Shown one piece after another: positions 33,171 through 40,681 of a stretch of DNA of 64,000 nucleotides. The stretch covers positions 806,001 through 870,000 of the forward strand of contig JADJWF010000001.1 of the NCBI GenBank assembly GCA_016716505.1. Reading direction: 5' to 3'. The notes beneath the pieces were generated by a model. That model had not been told where the DNA came from. It worked only from the letters and a program-made list of their open reading frames with translations, and searched no databases. This DNA is from Verrucomicrobiota bacterium. Lineage in GTDB: Bacteria; Verrucomicrobiota; Verrucomicrobiia; Limisphaerales; J093. Both the position numbers and the translations under genes were made by a program. Positions within the stretch are counted from its first letter, which is position 1. Each line of letters opens with the position of its first letter.

Positions 33171-33881
33171 ATGGTTGCCGCTCTCCAACCTTCCCGCGCC
33201 GCCCTCGACGCGGCGGATGCGGATGACATGGCCCGTTTGGCGGAGGACGAGGATGAGGCGCTTCACCGGTTGATGCTTCGGCATCAACGCCCGCTTTTGG
33301 AGCGATTGTCGCGCATGCTGAGAAATGCCACGGAAGCGGACGAACTTTTCCATGAGGCTTTTCTCAGGGTGTATCGCCATCGCCATTCTTTCCGCCCGGG
33401 GGCGCGGTTTCAGTCCTGGCTCTACACCATCGCCTTGAACCTGGCGCGGAACTGCCTGCGCACCCGCCGCCGCCAGCCCACTATTGTCCCGCTGCCTGAT
33501 GACGATGCGACCAACGGCGACGTGACGGCAGCCGACCTGCACGACGCCAGCCTGGCACCAGTGGAAGCCCTGGCGCGAGCCGAGTGGCTGGCGGGTTTGG
33601 ACGCTGCCCTCGCTGCCCTGCCGCCTCAATTGCGCGAGCCACTGGAACAGTTTGCCTTCGAGGATCGCGGGCAGGCTGACATTGCGGCGGGTTTGGGCTG
33701 CACCACCAAAGCCGTGGAAGCCCGTGTTTATCACGCCCGGCAGCAGGTGCTTCACGCGTTGGAAAGCTGCGCAAGAAAGTCTGAGGGGTTTCATCTTCCC
33801 CGGCGTAGGCACAAGAGGAAGCGGCCTTCTGTGGGCAAAGATGCGAGTGCCCCGGCAGGTTGCGCAACAGAAAGACCATAG
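33171..33881 (+). CDS. ECF sigma factor, orphan with a long basic tail
   Basis: This encodes 236 residues. Region 2 (DELFHEAFLRVYRHRH, FQSWLYTIALNLARN) and region 4 (QADIAAGLGCTTKAVEARVYHAR) are intact. Unlike the other two sigma factors there is no anti-sigma or sensor gene beside it. The last 35 residues form a basic tail whose coding sequence overlaps the P5 promoter of the next gene. The opening DMARLAEDEDEALHRLM block resembles the other two, suggesting a shared origin with divergence. Confidence 0.9.
   Translation: MVAALQPSRAALDAADADDMARLAEDEDEALHRLMLRHQRPLLERLSRMLRNATEADELFHEAFLRVYRHRHSFRPGARFQSWLYTIALNLARNCLRTRRRQPTIVPLPDDDATNGDVTAADLHDASLAPVEALARAEWLAGLDAALAALPPQLREPLEQFAFEDRGQADIAAGLGCTTKAVEARVYHARQQVLHALESCARKSEGFHLPRRRHKRKRPSVGKDASAPAGCATERP
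33783..33808 (+). promoter_or_regulatory. ECF-type promoter P5, inside the sigma-factor 3' end
   Basis: GAGGG (33783-33787), 16 bases, then CGTA (33804-33807) in CGGCGTAGGC. It is within the coding end of the orphan sigma factor and 90 bases before the ATG at 33897. Confidence 0.7.
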
Positions 33882-33896
33882 ACGTTAAACAAATCA

Positions 33897-34445
33897 ATGA
33901 AACCAACGACACTGCTAATCGGAACCACAATTCTCATTGCCACTGCCACGGGGCTGCACGCTCAAGGATGTTGCAGTGCGTCTTCGGGCGCGACGGGGCA
34001 CGCCGGACACGGCCAAGCCACGGCCAGCGCCCCCGCCAAGACCACCTTGCCGAAGCTCGACTTGAAGGGTGTGGCCAAACCGGTATTCGAGAACTACCTC
34101 GCCGCACAGGCGTCTCTGGCCAGCGATTCGCTGGCTAAGATCTCGGCCAGTGCTTCGGCTCTCGCTCTGGCCGTGCGCGAAGATACGGCGAAGAGCTTTC
34201 CTGCCGATGTGGCGACCCAAGCCGAGGCGCTGGCCAAGGCGAAGGATCTGGCTGCCGCGCGGAAGGCGTTTCAACCCCTGAGCGAGTCGCTCATTCGCTA
34301 CGCCAAGACTGGCAACATCCCGGCGGGAACGCTCTACGAGGTCTATTGCCCGATGGCCAAGGCTGGTTGGCTGCAAGCCGACAAGACGGTGCGAAATCCT
34401 TACTTTGGCCAGGCGATGCTCGATTGCGGACAGATCAAGGGTTGA
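33897..34445 (+). CDS. Secreted DUF3347-type metal-binding protein
   Basis: This 182-residue protein has a signal peptide (residues 1-22, ending LHAQ) and a short Cys/His stretch, GCCSASSGATGHAGHGQ. The mature domain ends with EVYCPMAKAGWLQ and NPYFGQAMLDCGQIK, the hallmark of DUF3347, a domain found alone or fused to CusB-like adaptors. It probably binds copper or silver in the periplasm. It lies behind P5 and close to the CusCBA-like operon downstream. Confidence 0.85.
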   Translation: MKPTTLLIGTTILIATATGLHAQGCCSASSGATGHAGHGQATASAPAKTTLPKLDLKGVAKPVFENYLAAQASLASDSLAKISASASALALAVREDTAKSFPADVATQAEALAKAKDLAAARKAFQPLSESLIRYAKTGNIPAGTLYEVYCPMAKAGWLQADKTVRNPYFGQAMLDCGQIKG

Positions 34446-34538
34446 AGCGCATCCACTGGACGAAACCGCACGGAACATGTGGTCGAGCGGTGTAACATCC
34501 CGATTACAGCCTGTGTTCAATTCAGCCGTGCGCCTTTG

Positions 34539-34604
34539 GCGCGCTGGCAGTGCCGTTTCCCCACGGGGGTTTCCCCCGACCTCCCTGGCGGCCCGCCAGC
34601 GCGC
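34539..34604. repeat. Nested palindromes (extragenic hairpin)
   Basis: Outer arms GCGCGCTGGC (34539-34548) and GCCAGCGCGC (34595-34604) are perfect complements. Between them lies a second perfect hairpin, CGGGGG-TTT-CCCCCG (34564-34578). The element sits between the DUF3347 gene and promoter P6. It resembles a REP-like or structured-terminator element without a T run. Confidence 0.55.
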
Positions 34605-34665
34605 TCCGACCTCGGACTCTGTCCAGCGATGTGCCGCTTTGGGCTGCCTTCGATCCCATTTTGCA

Positions 34666-34691
34666 GAGGGATGAAGGTGCGGCCGCCGTAA
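34666..34691 (+). promoter_or_regulatory. ECF-type promoter P6
   Basis: GAGGG (34666-34670), 16 bases, then CGTA (34687-34690) in CCGTAAGC. The T-rich part after GAGGG is missing here. It lies only 17 bases before the response-regulator ATG, so the leader would be very short. Confidence 0.5.
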
Positions 34692-34707
34692 GCAAGGCAA
34701 CCTGATC

Positions 34708-35178
34708 ATGCAACCCGCGCGTATTCTCGTGGTGGATGACAATGCGCTTAGCCGCAGGGCGGTGGGCTTGTTCCTGGAGTGTCCGCGATACACCACGGTG
34801 TATGCGGCTGACGGGGAAACGGCGTTGAGCATTCTTCTTGGCCAGCCCTTTAACGCAGTGATCACGGATGTGGACATGCCCCGAATGGACGGCCTCGAAC
34901 TGCTGCGCTACATCCATGATCGTTTGCCCTGGTTGCCGGTCATCATTGTCACCGGGAAGGACTCGGAGAAGGTGCGTCAGGCGGCGTTTGCGTGCCACGC
35001 CGTTGCCGTGTTCAACAAGCCAGTGCGGCGAGATGCCTTGCTTGAAGCGCTCGCTTTAGGATTGCGGTGGGCGGCAGAGAGATCGTTTGTGCGTTGCCCG
35101 TCCGAACTTCCTGCAATCCTTCATTCCGTCGGCGAGTCTGAAAAGTTGACGGATTTGAACAGCCCCATACCAAGATGA
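34708..35178 (+). CDS. Single-domain response regulator
   Basis: This encodes 156 residues with a receiver domain: VVDDN near residue 9, the phosphorylation site in TDVDMPRMDG near residue 55, VTGKD near 82 and the conserved Lys in FNKP near 105. The last 35 residues form no recognisable output domain, so it may act through protein contact. Its stop overlaps the next gene as ATGA. No histidine kinase gene is visible in the window. Confidence 0.88.
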   Translation: MQPARILVVDDNALSRRAVGLFLECPRYTTVYAADGETALSILLGQPFNAVITDVDMPRMDGLELLRYIHDRLPWLPVIIVTGKDSEKVRQAAFACHAVAVFNKPVRRDALLEALALGLRWAAERSFVRCPSELPAILHSVGESEKLTDLNSPIPR

Positions 35179-36518
35179 TCCGGTTTCCAGACGGCAAGAC
35201 AGATACCGCGAGCAAAGCGCAGTCCTCGCAGCTCGTGCGGAATTGGCGGGCGTTCAGCTTCCTGGCCGTGATCGCCCTGGCGGCACTCGCGTTCTGGCAA
35301 CCGGTCCGCCACTACGTGCTGACGGCGGGTGTCCTTCGATCTGACGCGCCTTCCGAATCCGCGCTGGCAGAGGCGGTCGAAGGCGCGTCTGATCCAACTC
35401 AAGTCCTGCAACGTATCTGGCAAGCTGGCAGTCTCTCCGGACGCGGCTTTGTGATCGGCTATTTGCAGCGCAATCAGAAGCCCGATGCCTTGCCGGTCCG
35501 CCAAATGCAACCCGTGCTGGAGCAAGCTACGTGGGATGCGGACCTCGACACACGGGAGGCTGCCTTCAGCGTGCTGGAGCAGCAGAAGAGCCCGTCATTG
35601 CGCCGCTGGTTGCGTCAGCAATTGAGTGACGCTGATCCGGCCGTGCGTGCCCTGGCGGTGCAGCACTTGTCACGCATTGCCAGCTCGAACGACGTGCCCG
35701 CAGTGGTCCGCCTGCTGGACGATCCTGATCCCAGAGTCGTGGCAGTCACCGGAACGCTGTTGAAGCGGGTCACAGGGCAGGATTTCGGGCTCAAAGCCAC
35801 ACAGGCTTTGCCCAAATTCGCCTGGCCGCTCTCGACACCTCCCGTCCCCGTGGACTGGGCGGGACTCAACCGTGGACGCGATGCCTGGCGGGAATGGTGG
35901 GCCAAGCACCGAGCCTGCTTTCCATCCGAAGAGCACCCGTCCGAGTCAGCGCCTCACTTCTTCGCACGTCCGACGCCCGACTTTGCATTGGAGGACTTCG
36001 ATGGGAGGCGTGTGCGGTTGTCCGATTTTCGCGGCAAGGCAGTGCTCGTCGGTTTCTGGAATCTCACCAACGATCTCAGCACGGTAGATGAACCGGCTTT
36101 CCACGCCTTGCTGCAACATCGCGGCAACGATCTTGCCGTCCTCAGCATCGCCATAGACCCCGCTGTGTGGCCCGAAGAAAGTTGCGGTGACCATGGTGGC
36201 GGACACGGCGACGAACATGGGGATGCCCACGAACCCGCACAGTCACATTGCCACAAAGCGCGGATGGACCTGGCCGGGACGAGAGCCGCAGCGCGTGCGC
36301 TCGCCGCGCGTTCGGGGGTTCGCCATCCGGTGCTCGTGGATACGACTGCCGCGCTTGCAATCCGATATGCCGTCAACGATTTGCCCGCCTATGTGCTTCT
36401 GGACGCTCAAGGCAATCTGCGCCGCCGTGTGACTGGCAGCCGGACGGAAGCCACGTTTCGCGCGATGGTGGATGAGATCACGCCGACGGCCTCCCTGCCG
36501 ACGTCGGGCAGGAACTGA
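35175..36518 (+). CDS. Membrane-anchored HEAT-repeat plus redoxin-like protein lacking the CxxC
   Basis: This 447-residue protein has an N-terminal membrane helix (about residues 28-45), HEAT-like helical repeats (about 90-210, including VRALAVQHLSRIA) and a thioredoxin/peroxiredoxin-like domain (about 265-430). The active-site position, normally FWATWCxPC, reads FWNLTNDLST, so the redox cysteines are absent. A His/Asp-rich insert with two Cys (CGDHGGGHGDEHGDAH) sits in the redoxin-like part. It may be a binding rather than a redox module. It follows the response regulator with overlapping codons. Confidence 0.72.
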   Translation: MIRFPDGKTDTASKAQSSQLVRNWRAFSFLAVIALAALAFWQPVRHYVLTAGVLRSDAPSESALAEAVEGASDPTQVLQRIWQAGSLSGRGFVIGYLQRNQKPDALPVRQMQPVLEQATWDADLDTREAAFSVLEQQKSPSLRRWLRQQLSDADPAVRALAVQHLSRIASSNDVPAVVRLLDDPDPRVVAVTGTLLKRVTGQDFGLKATQALPKFAWPLSTPPVPVDWAGLNRGRDAWREWWAKHRACFPSEEHPSESAPHFFARPTPDFALEDFDGRRVRLSDFRGKAVLVGFWNLTNDLSTVDEPAFHALLQHRGNDLAVLSIAIDPAVWPEESCGDHGGGHGDEHGDAHEPAQSHCHKARMDLAGTRAAARALAARSGVRHPVLVDTTAALAIRYAVNDLPAYVLLDAQGNLRRRVTGSRTEATFRAMVDEITPTASLPTSGRN

Positions 36519-36530
36519 AAAAGATTTTCT

Positions 36531-36556
36531 GAGGGTTTTCCCCCGCGACGGAGTAA
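36531..36556 (+). promoter_or_regulatory. ECF-type promoter P7
   Basis: GAGGG (36531-36535) in GAGGGTTTTC, 16 bases, then AGTA (36552-36555) in CGGAGTAAGC. It precedes the small lipoprotein at 36669 by about 115 bases. Confidence 0.65.
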
Positions 36557-36668
36557 GCCCACTGTAGGGCGGAGCAGAATCATCCCCCTGTGCTCTTCCG
36601 GCGGCTATGTTGGCCGTCCGTGGCGCACAACGACTCATTACCGAGACAACGCAGAAAGAATCGAACGA

Positions 36669-36827
36669 ATGAATACCAGAAACATCTCTCGCAGTATCAC
36701 CCTTGGTGCGGCGGCTGTCTTAATCGTCTTGGCCGGGGCGCTGTTCCTGGCCGGGTGCGCAAGTAGCGGCGACAGTGGCAGCGCTGGCAGCAGTTCCAGC
36801 CAGCCGAGCCATCAGCATCACCACTGA
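36669..36827 (+). CDS. Small lipoprotein with His tail (52 aa)
   Basis: A 52-residue protein has a signal sequence and lipobox LAGC at residues 28-31, so Cys31 would be lipidated. The mature part is short and Ser/Gly-rich and ends in HQHHH, a plausible metal-binding tail. It follows promoter P7. The function is unknown; a metal trap at the membrane is a reasonable guess. Confidence 0.7.
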   Translation: MNTRNISRSITLGAAAVLIVLAGALFLAGCASSGDSGSAGSSSSQPSHQHHH

Positions 36828-36863
36828 CGGCAAAGCGGTTGCGCAAACACAAGCGAGTCTGCC

Positions 36864-37175
36864 GTGAAAAAGCAAATTACCCACAAGCCCGGCGCGGACG
36901 CGAGAGTGCCGAGCGCTACTCGCTTTGAACTGGTCCGCCCTGAAGCCCGTGCGGCTTTCCTGGCTGGCTCGTTCAATGACTGGCATCCCAACACATTTCC
37001 CATGATCCCCGGAGACGGTGGGAAATGGGTGAAAGAACTGGCCTTGCCGCCTGGCCGCTACGAATACCTGTTCGTGGTGGACGGTGTGTGGGTGGCGGAT
37101 TCGGCCGCGCCGGAGTCTGTGCCCAATCCGCACGGGGGCGTGAACTCGGTCATTGTCGTACCGGCCCACACTTAG
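36864..37175 (+). CDS. Stand-alone CBM48/E-set module protein (second copy)
   Basis: This encodes 103 residues with a single CBM48-type domain. AAFLAGSFNDWHP lies near residue 31 and PGRYEYLFVVDGVWV near residue 64. It resembles the protein at 31156-31491 on the opposite strand, so the two are paralogues. It is cytoplasmic, with no signal peptide. It follows the small lipoprotein by 36 bases and may share promoter P7. The ligand and the link to metal resistance are unknown. Confidence 0.78.
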   Translation: MKKQITHKPGADARVPSATRFELVRPEARAAFLAGSFNDWHPNTFPMIPGDGGKWVKELALPPGRYEYLFVVDGVWVADSAAPESVPNPHGGVNSVIVVPAHT

Positions 37176-37193
37176 GGTGTTTGAACCAGCACC

Positions 37194-37694
37194 ATGAACC
37201 TCACCTCGGAACATCTGCACGTCCTGCTCAACCATCTCCCCTTGGTGGGGCTGATGGTGGCAGCCGTGGTCTTGGTCGTCGCGCTCGTGCTCCGAAATCG
37301 TCCGACAATAGTGCTGGGGCTGGCCCTGGTGGCGCTGATGGCCGGGGCGGCGTGGCCGGTGATCGAGTCAGGCCAAAGCAGCTATGTCCGGGTGCGGGAA
37401 CTGGCCGACGAGGAGGGTAAGGCGCATTTGCGACGCCACATGGTGTTGGCAGAACGCTGGGACAAGCTGTATTACGCCACGGCGGGGGTGGCTGTGCTGG
37501 GATTGCTGGCGGCATGGAAGTGGCCGCGTGGATTCCACGCGCTGGCCGTGCTGGCACTGTTGCTCGCCGCGGCCAGCCTTGTGGCGGGCGCTGTCATCGC
37601 TGAAGCAGGTGGCAAGGTCCGGCATCCCGAGTTCCGCACTGGCCCGCCCGCGCCGGAAAATCACGAGGACGGCGATCACCACCACACCCACTGA
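37194..37694 (+). CDS. DUF2231-like membrane protein with His-rich tail
   Basis: This is a 166-residue membrane protein with about four helices (near residues 10-32, 38-55, 92-108 and 112-135). The start, LHVLLNHLPLVGLMV, has the His-containing first helix typical of DUF2231 proteins, which may bind haem or metal. The cytoplasmic or periplasmic tail ends HEDGDHHHTH, a metal-binding-like run. It lies just upstream of the efflux operon and probably belongs to the metal island. Confidence 0.7.
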   Translation: MNLTSEHLHVLLNHLPLVGLMVAAVVLVVALVLRNRPTIVLGLALVALMAGAAWPVIESGQSSYVRVRELADEEGKAHLRRHMVLAERWDKLYYATAGVAVLGLLAAWKWPRGFHALAVLALLLAAASLVAGAVIAEAGGKVRHPEFRTGPPAPENHEDGDHHHTH

Positions 37695-37761
37695 CCGTCG
37701 AAATAATGAGTTTGGTCCTTAAGCCGTTGTAATATGCTCCCATCATCACCAGTGACTCACT

Positions 37762-39183
37762 ATGTCTAGGCAGTTCATTACACACATGAGTAGGCGCAAA
37801 TGGAATTGGCTCTTCGCCGGGGTCGGCACTGTTGCCGCAGCGATGCTGTTTTCCGGCTGCAAGGGCGTTCCCACCAAAACCGAAAAACAGTCGCGAGCCG
37901 ACTTGAAGGCGGTGACGCAAGTGTATCGGCCCGGCGAACGCAAGGCGACGTTGCCTCCGCTGGATACGAATGCCACGCTCGGCACGTTCCTGACCTACGC
38001 CATGCTCAACCAACCGCGCGTCGAGGCGGCCTACTACGACTACGCGGCGGCAGTGGAGCGGATCACGGTGGAACGGTCGCTGCCCGATCCGCGCCTGACG
38101 CTGGAACTGGACATTCAGGAAGTCGTGACCACGGTGATGCCGGGACTGATGACCGACCTGCCGTGGGTAAAAAAGCTGCGCATCCGGGCGGACGCGGCTT
38201 CCGCCGAGAGCCAGGCCAAGTATTTTGGCTTTGAAAGCGCAGTGCTTCAGACCGCGTTCGAGGTGAAGCGGCCGTATTACCAGTTGTATTTCCTGAACGA
38301 ACGCTTGCGCGTGAACCGCGAGACGCTGGCCCTGCTGGGGCAACTGGAGCAACTGGCCCGCACGCAAGTCGAAGCGGGCAAGGCCACGCTCCAAGATGTC
38401 CTGCGGGCAGAAATCGAGCAGGACCGGCTCAAGACGGAGATCGTGAATCTGGACGATTCGCGCAATCCCCTGCTGGCGCAGTTCAAAGCGGCGCTGGGGT
38501 TGAAAGCGGATCAACCGAACCCACCAATCCCAGCACAGTTTGAATCCACACCGATGGACTTGACCCCGGAGCAACTCTTCGCGGACGCGCTGGCGCGTAA
38601 TCCACGCCTCAAGGCGATGGAAGCCGAGGTGCGCATGGCCGAGACGGGCATCCGGCTCGCGCGCACGAGCAAGTTGCCGGACTTCAATCTGGGCGTCGAA
38701 GCCGACGCGAAGGCGTCCCCCGTGATGGTGCGACCGACGCTGGGGGTGACGCTCCCGATCTGGCGCGACAAGATCGCGGCGGAGATCGCCTCGGCACAGG
38801 CGCTCAAGAGCGCCGCGCAGGCCCGGCTGTCGGCGGAGCAAATCCAACTGGCCGTAGAGTTCGCGGACAAGTCGTTCATGTATCGCGAGGCCACGCGCAA
38901 CTTGGAGTTGCTCACCAAATCGTTGCTGCCAAAGGCACGGCAAGCCTTGGAGGTCGCACGCTCCGGCTACAGCAGCGGCAAGGTGGATTTCATCAACTTG
39001 CAGGAAGCCCAACGTTCGTTCTTGGAGTTTCAACTCGCCGAAGTGGAAGCCCGCACGCGGCGCGAATTGGTGCTGGCGGAAGTGTCCTTGCTGATCGTGG
39101 GTGTGCCGCCGCCCGGTGCGCCAATCCTGACCACGACCCTCCAATCCCCTGCGCCTGTCCAACCCGTTTCAGACAAGCAATAG
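37762..39183 (+). CDS. cusC: TolC-family outer-membrane channel (CusC-like)
   Basis: This encodes 473 residues with a lipoprotein signal (lipobox FSGC). An inner ATG at 37786 gives a more compact signal and may be the true start. Long coiled-coil helices and the repeated TolC pattern (VKRPYYQLYF near residue 175, EVARSGYSSGKVDF near 400) follow. It forms the outer-membrane exit duct of the pump encoded by the next two genes. The 31-base gap to the adaptor gene supports an operon. Confidence 0.9.
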   Translation: MSRQFITHMSRRKWNWLFAGVGTVAAAMLFSGCKGVPTKTEKQSRADLKAVTQVYRPGERKATLPPLDTNATLGTFLTYAMLNQPRVEAAYYDYAAAVERITVERSLPDPRLTLELDIQEVVTTVMPGLMTDLPWVKKLRIRADAASAESQAKYFGFESAVLQTAFEVKRPYYQLYFLNERLRVNRETLALLGQLEQLARTQVEAGKATLQDVLRAEIEQDRLKTEIVNLDDSRNPLLAQFKAALGLKADQPNPPIPAQFESTPMDLTPEQLFADALARNPRLKAMEAEVRMAETGIRLARTSKLPDFNLGVEADAKASPVMVRPTLGVTLPIWRDKIAAEIASAQALKSAAQARLSAEQIQLAVEFADKSFMYREATRNLELLTKSLLPKARQALEVARSGYSSGKVDFINLQEAQRSFLEFQLAEVEARTRRELVLAEVSLLIVGVPPPGAPILTTTLQSPAPVQPVSDKQ

Positions 39184-39214
39184 CCTGCCAACTTCAACCC
39201 CTTTGAATTGATCT

Positions 39215-40666
39215 ATGCGAAATCGAATTGTACTCCTGCTCATGAGTGCGCTGCTGGTGATCGGCGGCGCGTGGCTGGTTGGCTGCAAACCAGGTGGCGA
39301 CGGTCACGGCGACCACGGCTCGGGCCAAGCGAAGCAGAAATACCACTGCCCGATGCACCCGACCTACGTGGCCGACAAGCCGGGCGATTGCCCCATCTGC
39401 GGCATGAAGCTCGTGCCGATCAAAGGCGACAAGCCAGCGGCCAAGCCGGCCGCCCCCGCGGCGGAAGACAAGTTCCCGCAGGTCAAGGCCGGACAGTATT
39501 ACTGCCCGATGGGGGCAGAGCATGTGCAGGACGGGCCGGGCAAGTGCCCCAAGTGCGGGATGAATCTGGTGGAGAAGAAGGCAGCGCCGGCTGGTCACGA
39601 GGGACATGGGGCGAGCGCGGCGGAAGCGCCCGTGCCGGGGCGCATCAGCCTCAGCCTTTCGGCGGACAAGCGGCAGTTGATTGGCCTGTCGCTCGCTACC
39701 GTGGAGAAGCGCGAGCTGACACGGAACGTTCGCACGACCGCAGTGGTGACGCACGACGAAACCCGTTATGCCCGCATCGCTCCGAGGTTCGGCGGGTGGG
39801 TGCGCAAGCTGCACGTGAACTTCACCGGTGCTCCGGTGGCGAAAGGCGAACCGCTGTTCACCGTGTATAGCCCCGAACTCTTTTCGACCGAGAACGAATA
39901 TCTGATTGCCTGGCGTGGCGTCGGCCAATTGAGCGGCGATGCGTCCAAGGACTTGCGGAGCACGGCGACGAACCTGTTGGCCTCAGCCCGCCGCCGCCTC
40001 GAATTGTGGGAGATTGGCGACGAGGAAATCCGTGCGCTGGAAGAGCGGGGCACGGCCAGTGATGAGATGCTGTTCCGCTCGCCGATTGCGGGCCATGTCG
40101 TGGCCAAGACCGCCGTCGAGGGCAAAGCCTTCATGGCCGGCGAGTCGCTTTACGAGGTGGCGGACCTTTCGCACCTGTGGCTGGACGCCTGGGTGTTTGA
40201 GTCGGACTTGCCGTTGATGAAAACAGGGCTGAAGGGCACGGTCACGTTCCCCTACCTGGCCAACAAGACGTTTACCGCGACGATTACGTTCCTCTACCCG
40301 CACATTGATCCGCAGACGCGGCGCGGGCGCGTCCGCCTGGAACTGGACAACCCGGAGCACGTGTTGCGGCCGGACATGTGGGCCAGCGTCGGGATTGAAG
40401 TGCCGATGGGTGAGAAGGTGCTGATCCCGGCCGGGTCAGTGATTGACACGGGCCAGCGGTTTGTCGCGTTTGTGGATGGCGAAGACGAGCATTTGCAGCC
40501 GCGCGAGTTGAAGGTTGGCTTCAAGACCGATGACGAATATGAAGTGCTCTCCGGTGTGAGGGCGGGCGAGAAGGTGGTGTCGCGCGCCCTGTTCCTCGTG
40601 GATTCGGAAAGCCAGCTCAAGGCGGCGATTGCCGGCATGGGCGAAGCGGGCGGACACAAGCACTAA
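39215..40666 (+). CDS. cusB: RND periplasmic adaptor with two N-terminal metal-binding modules (CusB-like)
   Basis: This 483-residue protein has a lipoprotein-like signal (residues 1-26). Two small heavy-metal-binding modules follow, YHCPMHP...CPICGM near residues 46-65 and YYCPMGA...CPKCGM near residues 95-116. The membrane-fusion core with lipoyl and barrel parts makes up the rest. The doubled CPM/CGM module is typical of Cu/Ag-type adaptors. It links the inner-membrane pump at 40682 to the TolC channel at 37762. Confidence 0.93.
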   Translation: MRNRIVLLLMSALLVIGGAWLVGCKPGGDGHGDHGSGQAKQKYHCPMHPTYVADKPGDCPICGMKLVPIKGDKPAAKPAAPAAEDKFPQVKAGQYYCPMGAEHVQDGPGKCPKCGMNLVEKKAAPAGHEGHGASAAEAPVPGRISLSLSADKRQLIGLSLATVEKRELTRNVRTTAVVTHDETRYARIAPRFGGWVRKLHVNFTGAPVAKGEPLFTVYSPELFSTENEYLIAWRGVGQLSGDASKDLRSTATNLLASARRRLELWEIGDEEIRALEERGTASDEMLFRSPIAGHVVAKTAVEGKAFMAGESLYEVADLSHLWLDAWVFESDLPLMKTGLKGTVTFPYLANKTFTATITFLYPHIDPQTRRGRVRLELDNPEHVLRPDMWASVGIEVPMGEKVLIPAGSVIDTGQRFVAFVDGEDEHLQPRELKVGFKTDDEYEVLSGVRAGEKVVSRALFLVDSESQLKAAIAGMGEAGGHKH

Positions 40667-40681
40667 CACTCTTTCACGCTC

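Noticed and set aside
37594..39162. A 522-codon minus-strand frame opposite the CusC-like gene
   Set aside because: It is a shadow of the TolC gene with Arg/His-rich, non-protein-like composition.
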